Source of the DNA: CAVZVZ01 sp963778895
Lineage (GTDB): Bacteria; Actinomycetota; Acidimicrobiia; Acidimicrobiales; Acidimicrobilacustridaceae
DNA: 64,000 nucleotides
Direction: 5' to 3'
NCBI GenBank assembly: GCA_963778895.1
Contig: CAVZVZ010000005.1
Coordinates: forward strand, 620,001 to 684,000
A program made the position numbers and the translations under genes. The notes below the pieces were generated by a model. The model did no database searches, had not been told where the DNA came from, and saw only the letters and a program-made list of their open reading frames with translations. Positions 51,652 through 60,172 of the stretch are shown here, piece after piece (within the stretch, counting starts at the first letter, position 1; every line of letters starts with the position of its first letter).

Positions 51652-53183
51652 TCGTCTCGCAGTTTGCGCTTGACGACCTTGCCGTTCGGATCACGCGGCA
51701 GCTCGTCGACGAACTCGATGTAGCGGGGCTTCTTGTAGTCCGCGAGATGCCCGCGAACCCATTGGATCACGCCGTCCGCGTCGAGCGTGCTGCCCGCCCG
51801 GCGTTGAACAATTGCCACGAGCGACTCGCCCCACTTCTCGTCGGGCACGCCGAAGACGGCACAGTCGACGACATCGGGCGACTCGTAGAGCGCGTTCTCG
51901 ATCTCACGCGGGTAGATGTTCACGCCACCGGAGATGACCATGTCGCTCTTGCGGTCGGTGATGAAGATGTAGCCCTCGTCGTCCATGTAGCCCATGTCGC
52001 CGACGGAGAACCAGCCGCCGTCACGATAGGTCTGGCGCGTCTTTTCGGGGTCGTTGTGGTACTCGAAGCTCGTCGACGCGGTTCGCACCCATATGACACC
52101 CGTCTCGCCCGCAGGAAGGTCGTTGCCGTCCTCGTCGAGGATGCGGAACTCGTTACCAGGGAACGGTTTGCCAACCGACCCCGGCTTGCGCTTCCACTCG
52201 TCGGGACTGATCGACGTGCCACCGCCTTCGGATGCGCCGTAGTACTCCCACACGGAGTCTTCCGGGAAGTACTCCATGATGCGGTGCTTGATCGGCACAG
52301 GGCACGGCGCGGCGGCGTGCAACACGAGGCGTAGCGACGACATGTCGTAGGCGTCACGCACCTCAGGGGGAAGATCGAGAATGCGGATGAAGTTGGCCGG
52401 CACCATGTGGGTGATCGACACACCGTGTTGGTCGATGAGCTGCAACGATTCCTCGGCGTCCCACCGGCGCATGATCACGACGGTGCCTCCGACGGCCAGA
52501 TGAACCTGAGCCCAGACCGCCGGACCCGCGTGGTACGACGGGCCGACCAACAGATAGGAATCGTCCGCACCGATGTTCCAGCGCCCGCCCATCATCGCCA
52601 GACCCACCGCGGTACGCCGGAAGTCGTCGGCGCCGATCGCGACACCCTTGGGGTGACCGGTCGTGCCCGACGTGTAGAGCATCGTTGTCGGCCAACCGTC
52701 GCCGACGGGATCGAGCGCCACGTCACCGGCGCTCGCCAACGCGGCGTCGTAGTCGGTCTCGGTAGCCAGGCCGGCCTCGGCCGCCCCGACCACCAGCCGC
52801 GGCACCTCGGCGACGCGATCCATGGCGTCGAGAAGGTCGGCTTGCACGATGACCGCCGCCGAGTCGGAGTCGCGCACGACGTGACCGGCCTCCTCGGCCT
52901 TGAAATGGACGTTCACGGGCACGGCGATCGCGCCCAACCGCCCCGCACCGTGCACTGCCTCGAACCACTCCCGCGCATTGGGCACGAGGATCGCGACCCG
53001 ATCGCCCGGCTCGACCCCGAGATCGGCCAACGCCACGGCCACCCGCCGGCAGCGATCGTCGAACTCGGCATACGTGGTCGTCTCACCATCGACGACGAGC
53101 GCCACCGCGTCGGGCCGAAGTCGCGCGTGCGCCGGTGGGCCGTACTGTTGCTCTGTCTGCTCGCCAGGAGCGGATGTGGTCAT
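51630..53183 (-). CDS. Acyl-CoA synthetase (FadD-like AMP-binding ligase)
   Basis: 517 residues, complete. P-loop LYTSGTTGHPKGVAIG, WEYYGASEGGG, DRKSDMVISGGVNIYPREIE and Lys in DPNGKVVKRKLRDDY. It ligates CoA to an organic acid. Highly similar to 2484-4035. It is divergent from the MaoC-like/ACAD pair with 53 bases between; together they form a likely beta-oxidation set. No KstR-like palindrome is seen in that gap. Confidence 0.9.
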   Translation of the reverse strand: MTTSAPGEQTEQQYGPPAHARLRPDAVALVVDGETTTYAEFDDRCRRVAVALADLGVEPGDRVAILVPNAREWFEAVHGAGRLGAIAVPVNVHFKAEEAGHVVRDSDSAAVIVQADLLDAMDRVAEVPRLVVGAAEAGLATETDYDAALASAGDVALDPVGDGWPTTMLYTSGTTGHPKGVAIGADDFRRTAVGLAMMGGRWNIGADDSYLLVGPSYHAGPAVWAQVHLAVGGTVVIMRRWDAEESLQLIDQHGVSITHMVPANFIRILDLPPEVRDAYDMSSLRLVLHAAAPCPVPIKHRIMEYFPEDSVWEYYGASEGGGTSISPDEWKRKPGSVGKPFPGNEFRILDEDGNDLPAGETGVIWVRTASTSFEYHNDPEKTRQTYRDGGWFSVGDMGYMDDEGYIFITDRKSDMVISGGVNIYPREIENALYESPDVVDCAVFGVPDEKWGESLVAIVQRRAGSTLDADGVIQWVRGHLADYKKPRYIEFVDELPRDPNGKVVKRKLRDDYIASLS

Positions 53184-53236
53184 CGGTCGCGGACCCCCAA
53201 GATCGCCGTGGCCTCCGAAGCGGTCAGGATTCTCGC

Positions 53237-54031
53237 ATGGAGTATCGGGTGCAAGCCCGCAACACCGCCATCGACTCCGAGAATCGAATCCATCGCGACG
53301 ATACGGCGAGGGAATACGGGTTCCGCGGCGGCCTCGTTCCCGGTGTCGATGTCTACGCCTACCTCACCCACCCGCCGGCGGTCTCGTGGGGGCTCGACTG
53401 GCTGATGCACGGCACGATCGCGGCTCGGTTCCTGCAGCCCGTCTACGACGGTGTCCGGGTGGCGATAGTGGCCACACCCGACGAACCCGAGCGCGAGCTC
53501 CAGCTCGAGTTGCTCGACCCGGCGGGAGATCTGTGCGCGTCGGCCGACGCCGCCCTGCCGGTCGTGCGCATCGCGCCACCGACGATCGACGAACTTCCCA
53601 CGGCGCCCCTGCCGACCATCCGGCCTACAGCGTCGGCGTCGTCCCTCGCCGTCGGCACCGTGCTCGGCTCGCTCGACGTAGGCTTCCGAGCAGATCGCGC
53701 CGAGGAGTACTTGGGCGACATCGGCGAACAGGCAACGATCTACCGGACCGAGGCCATCGCGCACCCCGGCTGGCTGCTTCGCATGGCGAACGCCATCCTC
53801 GTCGCCAATGTCGAGCTGGGTCCTTGGATCCACGTGTCGAGCTCGGCCACCCATTTCGGTCTCGTACACGACGGCCAACGCGTCCAGACCCACGCCGTCG
53901 TGGTGGACGAGTACGAACGGAAAGGTCACCGCTTCGTCGAACTCGACGTGGTGATGGTGGCGGACAGCGAGTATCCAGTCCTACGCGTGCGCCACACCGC
54001 CATCTACGAACCCCGCCGTCGCGTCGCCTGA
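53237..54031 (+). CDS. MaoC-like hotdog protein (double hotdog hydratase type)
   Basis: 264 residues from ATG 53237, which fits the conserved start EYRVQARNTAIDSENRIHRDDTAREYGFRGGLVPGVDVYAYLT; the later part has the hydratase-2-like FRGGLVPG and a second hotdog with ATHFGLVHDGQRVQTHAVV. The catalytic Asp/His pair of MaoC enzymes (D-x4-H) is not clear, so a thioesterase-like or non-catalytic role is possible. Two-domain hotdogs act in (R)-specific enoyl-CoA hydration. ACAD follows after 41 bases. Confidence 0.65.
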   Translation: MEYRVQARNTAIDSENRIHRDDTAREYGFRGGLVPGVDVYAYLTHPPAVSWGLDWLMHGTIAARFLQPVYDGVRVAIVATPDEPERELQLELLDPAGDLCASADAALPVVRIAPPTIDELPTAPLPTIRPTASASSLAVGTVLGSLDVGFRADRAEEYLGDIGEQATIYRTEAIAHPGWLLRMANAILVANVELGPWIHVSSSATHFGLVHDGQRVQTHAVVVDEYERKGHRFVELDVVMVADSEYPVLRVRHTAIYEPRRRVA

Positions 54032-54043
54032 GCCCCGGCCCAA

Positions 54044-54075
54044 TACGGTTCCGGCCGATTACGGTTCCAGCCGTG
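54044..54075 (+). repeat. 16-bp tandem repeat across the ACAD start codon
   Basis: TACGGTTCCGGCCGAT (54044-54059) is followed directly by TACGGTTCCAGCCGTG (54060-54075), 13 of 16 bases equal. The second copy contains the GTG start of the acyl-CoA dehydrogenase. It lies between the MaoC-like stop and the ACAD; it might be a duplicated regulatory half-site or a recent slippage product. Confidence 0.55.
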
Positions 54076-55230
54076 GACTTCACCTACCCCGCGGAAGTCG
54101 AAGCCTTCCGCCAGGAGTTCCGAGGCTGGCTCGACGCCAATCTCGACGGCGAGTTCCGCGGCCTCAAGTACGCGGCCGAGCCCGATGACGAGTGGGTCGC
54201 AGCCATGCGGAGGTGGAACGCGCGTCTCGCCGATGCCGGGTACGCCGCCATCTCGTGGCCTCGCGAATACGGCGGCCGGGGCGCCGGATTGCTGGAGCAA
54301 GTCGTGCTCTCCGAGGAGCTGGCCCGGGCCGATGCTCCGGCCACGATCAACGTCATCGGCATCTCGAACATCGCCCCGGCGATGATGCAGTTCGGGTCCG
54401 AAGAGCAGAAGCGTCAGTTGTTGCCGCGCATGATGCGGGGCGACGACATCTGGTGCCAGGGCTTCTCCGAGCCCGACGCGGGTTCCGATCTCGCGGCCCT
54501 GCGTACCACCGCGGTGCGCGACGGCGATGTCTACGTGGTCAACGGACAGAAGGTGTGGACGACCCTCGCCCACGTGGCGAACTGGTGTGAGTTGCTGGTT
54601 CGCACCGATCCCGACGCCAAGAAACACAAAGGCATCACGTGCTTGCTCGTCGACATGACGCTGCCCGGGATCGACGTGCGCCCGCTCATCACCATCACCG
54701 GCGAGCGCGAGTTCAACGAGGTCTTCTTCGACGACGTGCGTGTGCCCGTGGAGGCCCGGCTCGGCGCCGAGAACGAGGGGTGGACCGTCGCGATGGCCAC
54801 GCTCACCAATGAGCGCGGCGGCGTGGCCAACCTGCACCTCAGCGTGCGCAAGAAGATTCGGCGGCTTCTCGACCTGGCGGCCGCAACCGAGATCGACGGC
54901 CGACCAGCCACCGCGAACCCCGCAGTTCGCCAAGCGCTGGCCCGCATCTACGTGCGCGGCGAGTACCTCAAGTTGCTCGCCGATCGAGCGATCTCCGGAG
55001 CAATGAACGGACGTCCGGCCGGGCCGGAGTCGAGCATCGCCAAGCTGCTCTGGAGCGACCTCGAACAACAGCTGTCGGCCGTGGCCGGTGAGCTGTTGGG
55101 TCCGGACGCCACCTCGGGGCCCTGGGGCCGTGACCGGCTGGCCGCTCGGTCCCTGAGCATCGCGGGTGGAACGACCCAGGTGAACAAGAACATCGTGGCC
55201 CAGCGCATTCTCGGCCTGCCCCGAGCCTGA
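54073..55230 (+). CDS. Acyl-CoA dehydrogenase (FadE-like)
   Basis: 385 residues from GTG 54073; start set by alignment of VDFTYPAEVEAFRQEF with MDFxxSPxEAxFRAE of the two paralogs. REYGGRGAGLLEQ, IWCQGFSEPDAGSDLAAL, VNGQKVWTTLAHV, EFNEVFFDDVRVP, and end AGGTTQVNKNIVAQRILGLPRA. It oxidises an acyl-CoA. It is in tandem with the MaoC-like gene and divergent from FadD, so the three probably serve one substrate. Confidence 0.9.
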   Translation: MDFTYPAEVEAFRQEFRGWLDANLDGEFRGLKYAAEPDDEWVAAMRRWNARLADAGYAAISWPREYGGRGAGLLEQVVLSEELARADAPATINVIGISNIAPAMMQFGSEEQKRQLLPRMMRGDDIWCQGFSEPDAGSDLAALRTTAVRDGDVYVVNGQKVWTTLAHVANWCELLVRTDPDAKKHKGITCLLVDMTLPGIDVRPLITITGEREFNEVFFDDVRVPVEARLGAENEGWTVAMATLTNERGGVANLHLSVRKKIRRLLDLAAATEIDGRPATANPAVRQALARIYVRGEYLKLLADRAISGAMNGRPAGPESSIAKLLWSDLEQQLSAVAGELLGPDATSGPWGRDRLAARSLSIAGGTTQVNKNIVAQRILGLPRA

Positions 55231-55282
55231 GCCGAACGCCTCATTTCCGCCTAGGTCCTGGTCGCCGCAGCTGGGCCCAGAT

Positions 55283-55296
55283 GGGGAAATCTCCCC
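55283..55296. terminator. Short GC-rich stem-loop after the ACAD
   Basis: GGGGAAATCTCCCC pairs its ends (GGGGA with TCCCC) around a 4-base loop, about 50 bases after the ACAD stop at 55230. There is no U-run, so termination is weak evidence; it may also be part of the leader of the next operon. Confidence 0.25.
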
Positions 55297-55335
55297 GCAA
55301 CCCTCTAGAGCCCCGGCGACCTGCCGATACAAAAC

Positions 55336-55381
55336 CGGAGGTAGCACCGACCGTCGAATGACCACGGGGTGGCGGAGGTAG
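55336..55381 (+). promoter_or_regulatory. Leader with two CGGAGGTAG copies and a 7-residue upstream reading frame
   Basis: CGGAGGTAG occurs at 55336-55344 and again at 55373-55381. After the first copy, ATG 55358 opens a short frame, Met-Thr-Thr-Gly-Trp-Arg-Arg-stop, whose stop codon is the TAG of the second copy. The second copy is the ribosome site of the main gene at 55386. Such a layout would couple translation of the two. Real translation is not shown. Confidence 0.35.
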
Positions 55382-55385
55382 TCGA

Positions 55386-56263
55386 GTGAGCAGACAAGCC
55401 AAGACCGTCACCGGTGTGGTGATCGTGGCCATCGCAGCCCTGCTGGCGATGGTCATGATGGGCATGCTGGTCGCAATGTTGGTACTGATCGCTGGCGGCT
55501 TGGCCGTTGTGGTCGTGCTCCAGCGGGCCGAGGCCGACCTTCCTCGGCCGGAGCGCCGCGACAAGAATCGCAGCCGGCGCAAGAACAACACCGACACGTC
55601 GGACCTGCTTCGCTCGGCCACCAGCACGGTGGAGCCGCTGACGACGTGGACGCCGCCCGACGCGCTGAAGCCCTGGACGCCGCCGGCGGAAGACGACGCC
55701 GCGGCTCCTTCGGCCGAGCTCGCACCGCCGCCCCCGGGCGCTGCACCTGTCGACAATGACTTCTGGTCGACGACCGAGCCCGAGCTGACCGGTTTCGCCG
55801 ATCTGGCCGAGCCGACGACCGACGGTCAACTGACCTCGTGGCTCGACGCGCCGGCAACGTCCGACACCGATACCGGTTTCGGAACCGGCACCGACGAGAG
55901 GCCGGCACCGACGATCGCTTCGGCACCGCGGAGCCGAGCGCGTGGGCCGACGGCAGCACCTGGGACGACTCGGGTGTCACCACCGACTCCAATCCGCTCG
56001 ATGATCTGGCCGGCCTCGAAGACATCGACGTCATCGCCGAGTTCGAACGCCTCGACGGCCAGGACACGACGCCGGCCCCCTCGACGTCGATGTTCGACGT
56101 CCCCGCCCCGGTGTTCGAGACCCCGATCAACGAGGCCGTCTCATCGGCCGACGACATCATGGCTGCGAGCCAGGCAACCGAGCTCCAGGTCGAAGAAGAC
56201 GACAACTCCGAGCTGGCCAAGTTGCTCGCCAAGGTGCAGGCCCGGCTCGCCGCCTACGAGTAA
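55386..56263 (+). CDS. Membrane-anchored acidic protein, one frameshift
   Basis: About 292 residues after restoration. GTG 55386 follows GGAGG by 7 bases. Two adjacent hydrophobic segments (VTGVVIVAIAALLAMVMMGMLVAMLVLIAGGLAVVVVL), a basic patch RRDKNRSRRK, and then a long Asp/Glu/Thr/Pro-rich cytoplasmic or linker region ending QVEEDDNSELAKLLAKVQARLAAYE, a helix. Near 55893-55900 one base is missing: the text GTGTDE continues as EAGTDDRFGTAEP in the next frame. No family recognised. It is followed after 72 bases by the GGDEF/EAL gene and may belong to the same signalling unit. Confidence 0.6.
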
Positions 56264-56335
56264 GGCTCAGGTCGGGCGACGAACCCTCCGCCGCCCGACC
56301 ATCGCCGTACGCGCCACTTGGTTCGGGAGAGGGAT

Positions 56336-57854
56336 ATGACACAGCCCACGCTGCCCAGCGCACCTCCGCCACCACCTCCCCCCGTCGGTCCCCCACCGGC
56401 GCCCCCGGGGTCAGCAGCTCCGACCGCCAAGGCCTCCGGCAACGGCGTGTTCGGCCGCATCCGCCAGCGCGGCGGCGTCAAGGACGAGCCGGTCGAAGAT
56501 CTCGATGTCGACGACGTCGCCGGCGTCCCGACCCGTCGTGACCTCCACCGAGAGCTCGAAACCGCCGTCGCTGCGAGCAAGCGCGCGAGCGCGATCGCAG
56601 TGCTCACGTTCGTCGAGGTGTGCCAACTGCGCGACATCAACGACGTCTACGGCCCCGACACGGGCGACGAGCTCCTGCGTTTGGCGGCCGCCCGACTGCA
56701 GACCATCGACCTCCCCGGCACCAAGGTGTTGCGCTACGAGGGCGCAGTGCTCGCGGTGGTGTTCCCGAGCATCCCGAACGCGCAAGGCGCGGAGGAGACG
56801 GCCCGGTTCCTCGTCGAGCTGATGGCGCCGCCGTTCACGCTCGGATCCGACTCGGTGAGCATCGGTTCGAACGTCGGTGCCGCGGTGAGCACCGACAACT
56901 ACGAGACGCTCGACGACATGGTGTACGACGCGTTCCAGGCCCTCAGCCAGGCCCACGAGACCGGTCCCGGCGCGTGGGTCATGCACGACGAGTCGAAGCG
57001 GGCGCGACACACGACGCGCATCGACGAGCGCAGATTGCACTTCGCCCTCGAGAACAACGAGTTCCTCCTGCACTACCAACCGGTCGTGTCGCTCTCGACG
57101 GGCGCACTCGTCGGGCTCGAGGCGCTCATCCGGTGGACACAACCCGGCGCGACGAACGTCGGGGTGCTCTTCCCGCACGACTTCCTGCCGCTGCTCGAAA
57201 AGAGCGGCCTGATGGTGCAGGTCGGCCAGTGGGTCGTGGAGGAAGCCTGTCGCCAGCTCGCCGAATGGACGCGACAGTTCCCCGCGCACCGAAGGATGTT
57301 CATCGGTTGCAACGTCGGCGCGCGGCAGTTGACCGACGCCACGTTCCGGCCCGGGCGTGCTGCGTGCCATCGAAGCGGCGGGCATCGAGCCCGGGCGGCT
57401 GTGTCTCGACCTGACCGAGGAGGCGCTGCGCTTCAACCGCTTCCAACGCGAAACGGCATGGGCGAGTCTGCGTGCGCTGAAGGATGCGGGCGTCAAGCTC
57501 GGACTGGACGACTTCGGCACCGGCATGGCGTCGCTCAGCCACCTACGCGACTTCCGCTTGGATGTGCTGCGGTTCCATCGCGTGTTCGTGACCGGGCTCG
57601 GCGCGGCGCGCGAGGACGAAGTCATCATCAAACACATCACGGCCATGGCCCACGACCTCGGCTGCGTGGCCGTCGCCGAGGGTGTCGAGACCGAGAAGCA
57701 AGCGGCGATGTTGCCGGGGCTCGGCGTCGACTGGGCGCAAGGCTTCCACTTCGGTCGACCGCTCACGGCCGCGCAGGTGACCGACCGGCTGCGGCCCGAC
57801 GACGCGCCCCGGCCCGACGACCCCTGGGACTCGACGAAGGTTCTCGACAAGTAG
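56336..57854 (+). CDS. GGDEF-EAL protein with degenerate GGDEF, likely c-di-GMP phosphodiesterase; one frameshift
   Basis: About 505 residues after restoration. Start ATG 56336 has GGGAGAGGG just upstream. A Pro-rich N-terminus is followed by a GGDEF-like domain (about 75-225) in which the signature is RYEGAVLAVV rather than RYGGDEFxVV, so synthesis of c-di-GMP is unlikely. The EAL domain is intact by motif: GLEALIRW, CLDLTEEAL, LDDFGTGMASL, and AVAEGVETEKQA. One extra C in CCC at 57350-57352 splits the protein in the middle (TDATFRPG-VLRAIEAAG). Expected role: hydrolysis of c-di-GMP, possibly regulated by GTP binding. Confidence 0.8.
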
Positions 57855-57860
57855 TCACCG

Positions 57861-58787
57861 ATGCTCGTCGTCCTCGGCATCCTCAGCGTTGTCGTCTTGA
57901 TGATCTTCGGAATCCTCGGCACGTGGGCCGCGACCATGCGCGCCAAGCGGACTGCCGAGATGCCGACGGTCGCCGCTCGCGCCGGTCTCGGGTTCTCGGA
58001 GTTCGACCTGTTCAACACCGCAGCCGTGCCCTTCGACCTGTTCCGTGAAGGCGACGGCCGGCGCATCCAGAACATGATGTGGAAGGACGCTCCCGGCCAC
58101 CCGCGGGTGTTCGAGTACGGCTACTACCACCTGCACAAGGACAAGAACGGCCAGGAGTACCAAACCTGGCACTGGTTCGGGTGCGCGCTGGCCCAGCACA
58201 ACGGCAAGTGGCCCGAGCTGCGCGTCACCAAGGAGCGACTGCTCGACCGGGCAGCGCAGACCTTGGGGCAGCCCGACATCGAGCTCGAGTCCGAGGAGTT
58301 CAATCGCGCGTACGTCGTGCAGTGCACGAACCCGAAGTTCGCAACCGACGTGCTCGACCCTCAGATGATGGAGTTCATCCTCGGGACCGAGGGACTGGTC
58401 AACTTCGCGACGAAGGGCCGCTTCGTGCTCGTGAGCACGAGCCAGGTCGACACCGCGGCGGCAATGGTCGGTCTACTCGGCGTGGCCGACGGTTTCGTGG
58501 CCCACGTCCCGCCCCTGGTGTGGAACCTGTACGGACGCTTCCCCGACGGCATGGGCACCGAGGACATGCCACCGCCGCCCACCCAGACCCGCGCCGGCGA
58601 GGCCGGGATCCTGAGCGGCCCCCGACCCGGGGGCACCGAGCCGTTCGCGTTCGCACCGACCCCCCAGCTCGACCAGATCGGTGACGCTTGGGACCCCACG
58701 CCCGACGTCGACTACGACCTCGATGGCCAACCCGTCGCCGAGCTGAAGGAAGATCCGTGGGGTGAGGGCCGATCTCGGGCACCCTGA
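57861..58787 (+). CDS. Membrane-anchored hypothetical protein
   Basis: 308 residues. One N-terminal helix (MLVVLGILSVVVLMIFGILG) and a soluble domain that contains PTVAARAGLGFSEFDLFNTAAVPFDLFREGDGR, WHWFGCALAQ, EEFNRAYVVQCTNPKFATDVLDPQMMEFIL, and a Pro-rich tail. The N/F/Y-rich strand pattern with DVLDPxMMxFIL is like DUF3137-type single-helix proteins, function unknown. Six bases after the EAL protein stop, so in the same operon. Confidence 0.6.
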   Translation: MLVVLGILSVVVLMIFGILGTWAATMRAKRTAEMPTVAARAGLGFSEFDLFNTAAVPFDLFREGDGRRIQNMMWKDAPGHPRVFEYGYYHLHKDKNGQEYQTWHWFGCALAQHNGKWPELRVTKERLLDRAAQTLGQPDIELESEEFNRAYVVQCTNPKFATDVLDPQMMEFILGTEGLVNFATKGRFVLVSTSQVDTAAAMVGLLGVADGFVAHVPPLVWNLYGRFPDGMGTEDMPPPPTQTRAGEAGILSGPRPGGTEPFAFAPTPQLDQIGDAWDPTPDVDYDLDGQPVAELKEDPWGEGRSRAP

Positions 58788-58794
58788 ACCGGTG

Positions 58795-60062
58795 ATGACC
58801 CCGGCGCCGACGCGGCAGGCCGACCTCGCCATCGTGGGCGCCGGACCCGCCGGCGCCGCGGCCGCCACCACCGCGGCCCGCGCCGGCCTGCGCACGGTGG
58901 TGGTCGATCGGGCGTCGTTCCCGCGCGACAAGTGCTGCGGCGACGGGCTGACCGTGGGCGCGTTGCGCCTCCTCGAACAACTCGGACTCGACCCCACGAC
59001 GATCCCCTCGTGGACACGGGTGGACGACGCCGTGGTATCGGGGCCATCCCGAGCGCGAGGTGGTGTTCCCGTTGCCTCGGGGCAACGGCCTGTTCGCGGC
59101 GGTCGCCCGGCGATCCGAGCTCGACGCCGCCCTCGTCGACGGCGCCCGCCGCGCCGGCGCGACCGTGATGGACGGCGTCGGCCTCACCGATATCCGACAG
59201 GGCGATGACGCGGTCGAACTCACGCTCGCCGACGGCACGATGGTCACCGCGCCCTACGTCATCGCCGCCGACGGCATGTGGTCGCCCACTCGCAAGCTGC
59301 TCGGCGTCGGTCCCGCCGACTACCGAGGCGAATGGCACGCGTTCCGCCAGTACTTCCGCCACGTGTCACCGCGCGCCGCGCGCGAGCTGCGGGTGTGGTT
59401 CGAACCGGATTTCCTACCGGGCTACGCCTGGTCGTTCCCCGTCGGCGACGGGCGCGCCAACGTCGGATTCGGCATCCAACGCGGTGCGTCCTACGCGGTC
59501 GGTGACATGAAGTACCTGTGGCCCGACATCTTGGCGCGACCAACCGTTCGTGACTTCCTCGGTGCCGACGCCGAGCCCGAGGCCCCCCACAAGGCCTGGC
59601 CGATCCCGGCGTGTGTCGACCACATGGTCGCGGCCCACGGTCGCGTGCTCTTCGCCGGTGACGCAGTCGCGGCGAGTGATCCGATGACCGGCGAAGGCAT
59701 CGGCCAGGCCCTCGCCACGGGTATGTGGGCCGCCGAAGCAGTGACCGCGGCCGGGGCCGCACACGCCGAGCGTGCTCGCACGCACTATGAGCACCGTCTC
59801 CACGCGGACCTGATCCCGGACCAACACATGTCGCGTCTGCTCGTTCGCGCGCTTGCAGCACCGCAAGGGCGCGCGCACAGCGCTTCGGCTCGCGTCGCTC
59901 ACGCCCTGGACGCGTCGGAACTTCGCGCGGTGGCTGTTCGAGGACTACCCGCGAGCCGTGCTGTTCACGCCGGGTCGCTGGCGGCGCGATCTGTTCACCG
60001 GCCAGGGCGCCTTCGCCGACGGTTCAAGCGCTCGAAACGTTGCGGCAACGTCCGCGCCGTAG
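58795..60062 (+). CDS. Geranylgeranyl-reductase family FAD oxidoreductase, two frameshifts
   Basis: About 421 residues after restoration. ATG 58795 (GTG 58792 possible). FAD dinucleotide site IVGAGPAGAAAATTAARAG, then RDKCCGDGLTVGALR, VIAADGMWSPTRKLL, and GRVLFAGDAVAASDPMTGEGIG, typical of geranylgeranyl/digeranylgeranyl reductases and of related flavoprotein monooxygenases. Two extra bases break it: in the GGGG at 59040-59043 (VSGHPEREVVFPLPRG restored) and near 59846-59854, where the end becomes LQHRKGARTALRLASLTPW...TGQGAFAD. With both removed the length is 422 codons. It may reduce prenyl side chains of lipids or quinones. Confidence 0.75.
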
Positions 60063-60131
60063 AACGTCTCTTGTTGGTGTGTCGAGCCGCGACCCGGATC
60101 CCCCGCCGGAGCGGACGGCGGCACGCACAGG

Positions 60132-60158
60132 GCGGCTCCCTCTCCCCCAGGGAGCCGC
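60132..60158. terminator. Bidirectional terminator hairpin
   Basis: GCGGCTCCCT (60132-60141) and AGGGAGCCGC (60149-60158) form a perfect 10-bp stem with a 7-base loop, between the convergent reductase and the acyl-CoA dehydrogenase. Stability and position make it a good shared terminator, though no U-run follows. Confidence 0.65.
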
Positions 60159-60172
60159 TCTCGCGTCCGGGC

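Noticed and set aside
52900..55230. A 776-codon plus-strand frame
   Set aside because: The upstream two thirds run antisense to FadD and out of frame with the MaoC-like gene; the ACAD starts at 54073.
55283..55345. c-di-GMP riboswitch before the GGDEF/EAL operon
   Set aside because: Short resemblances (CGCAA, CCGGAGGTAGC) exist, but the conserved GEMM core and stems could not be drawn with confidence.
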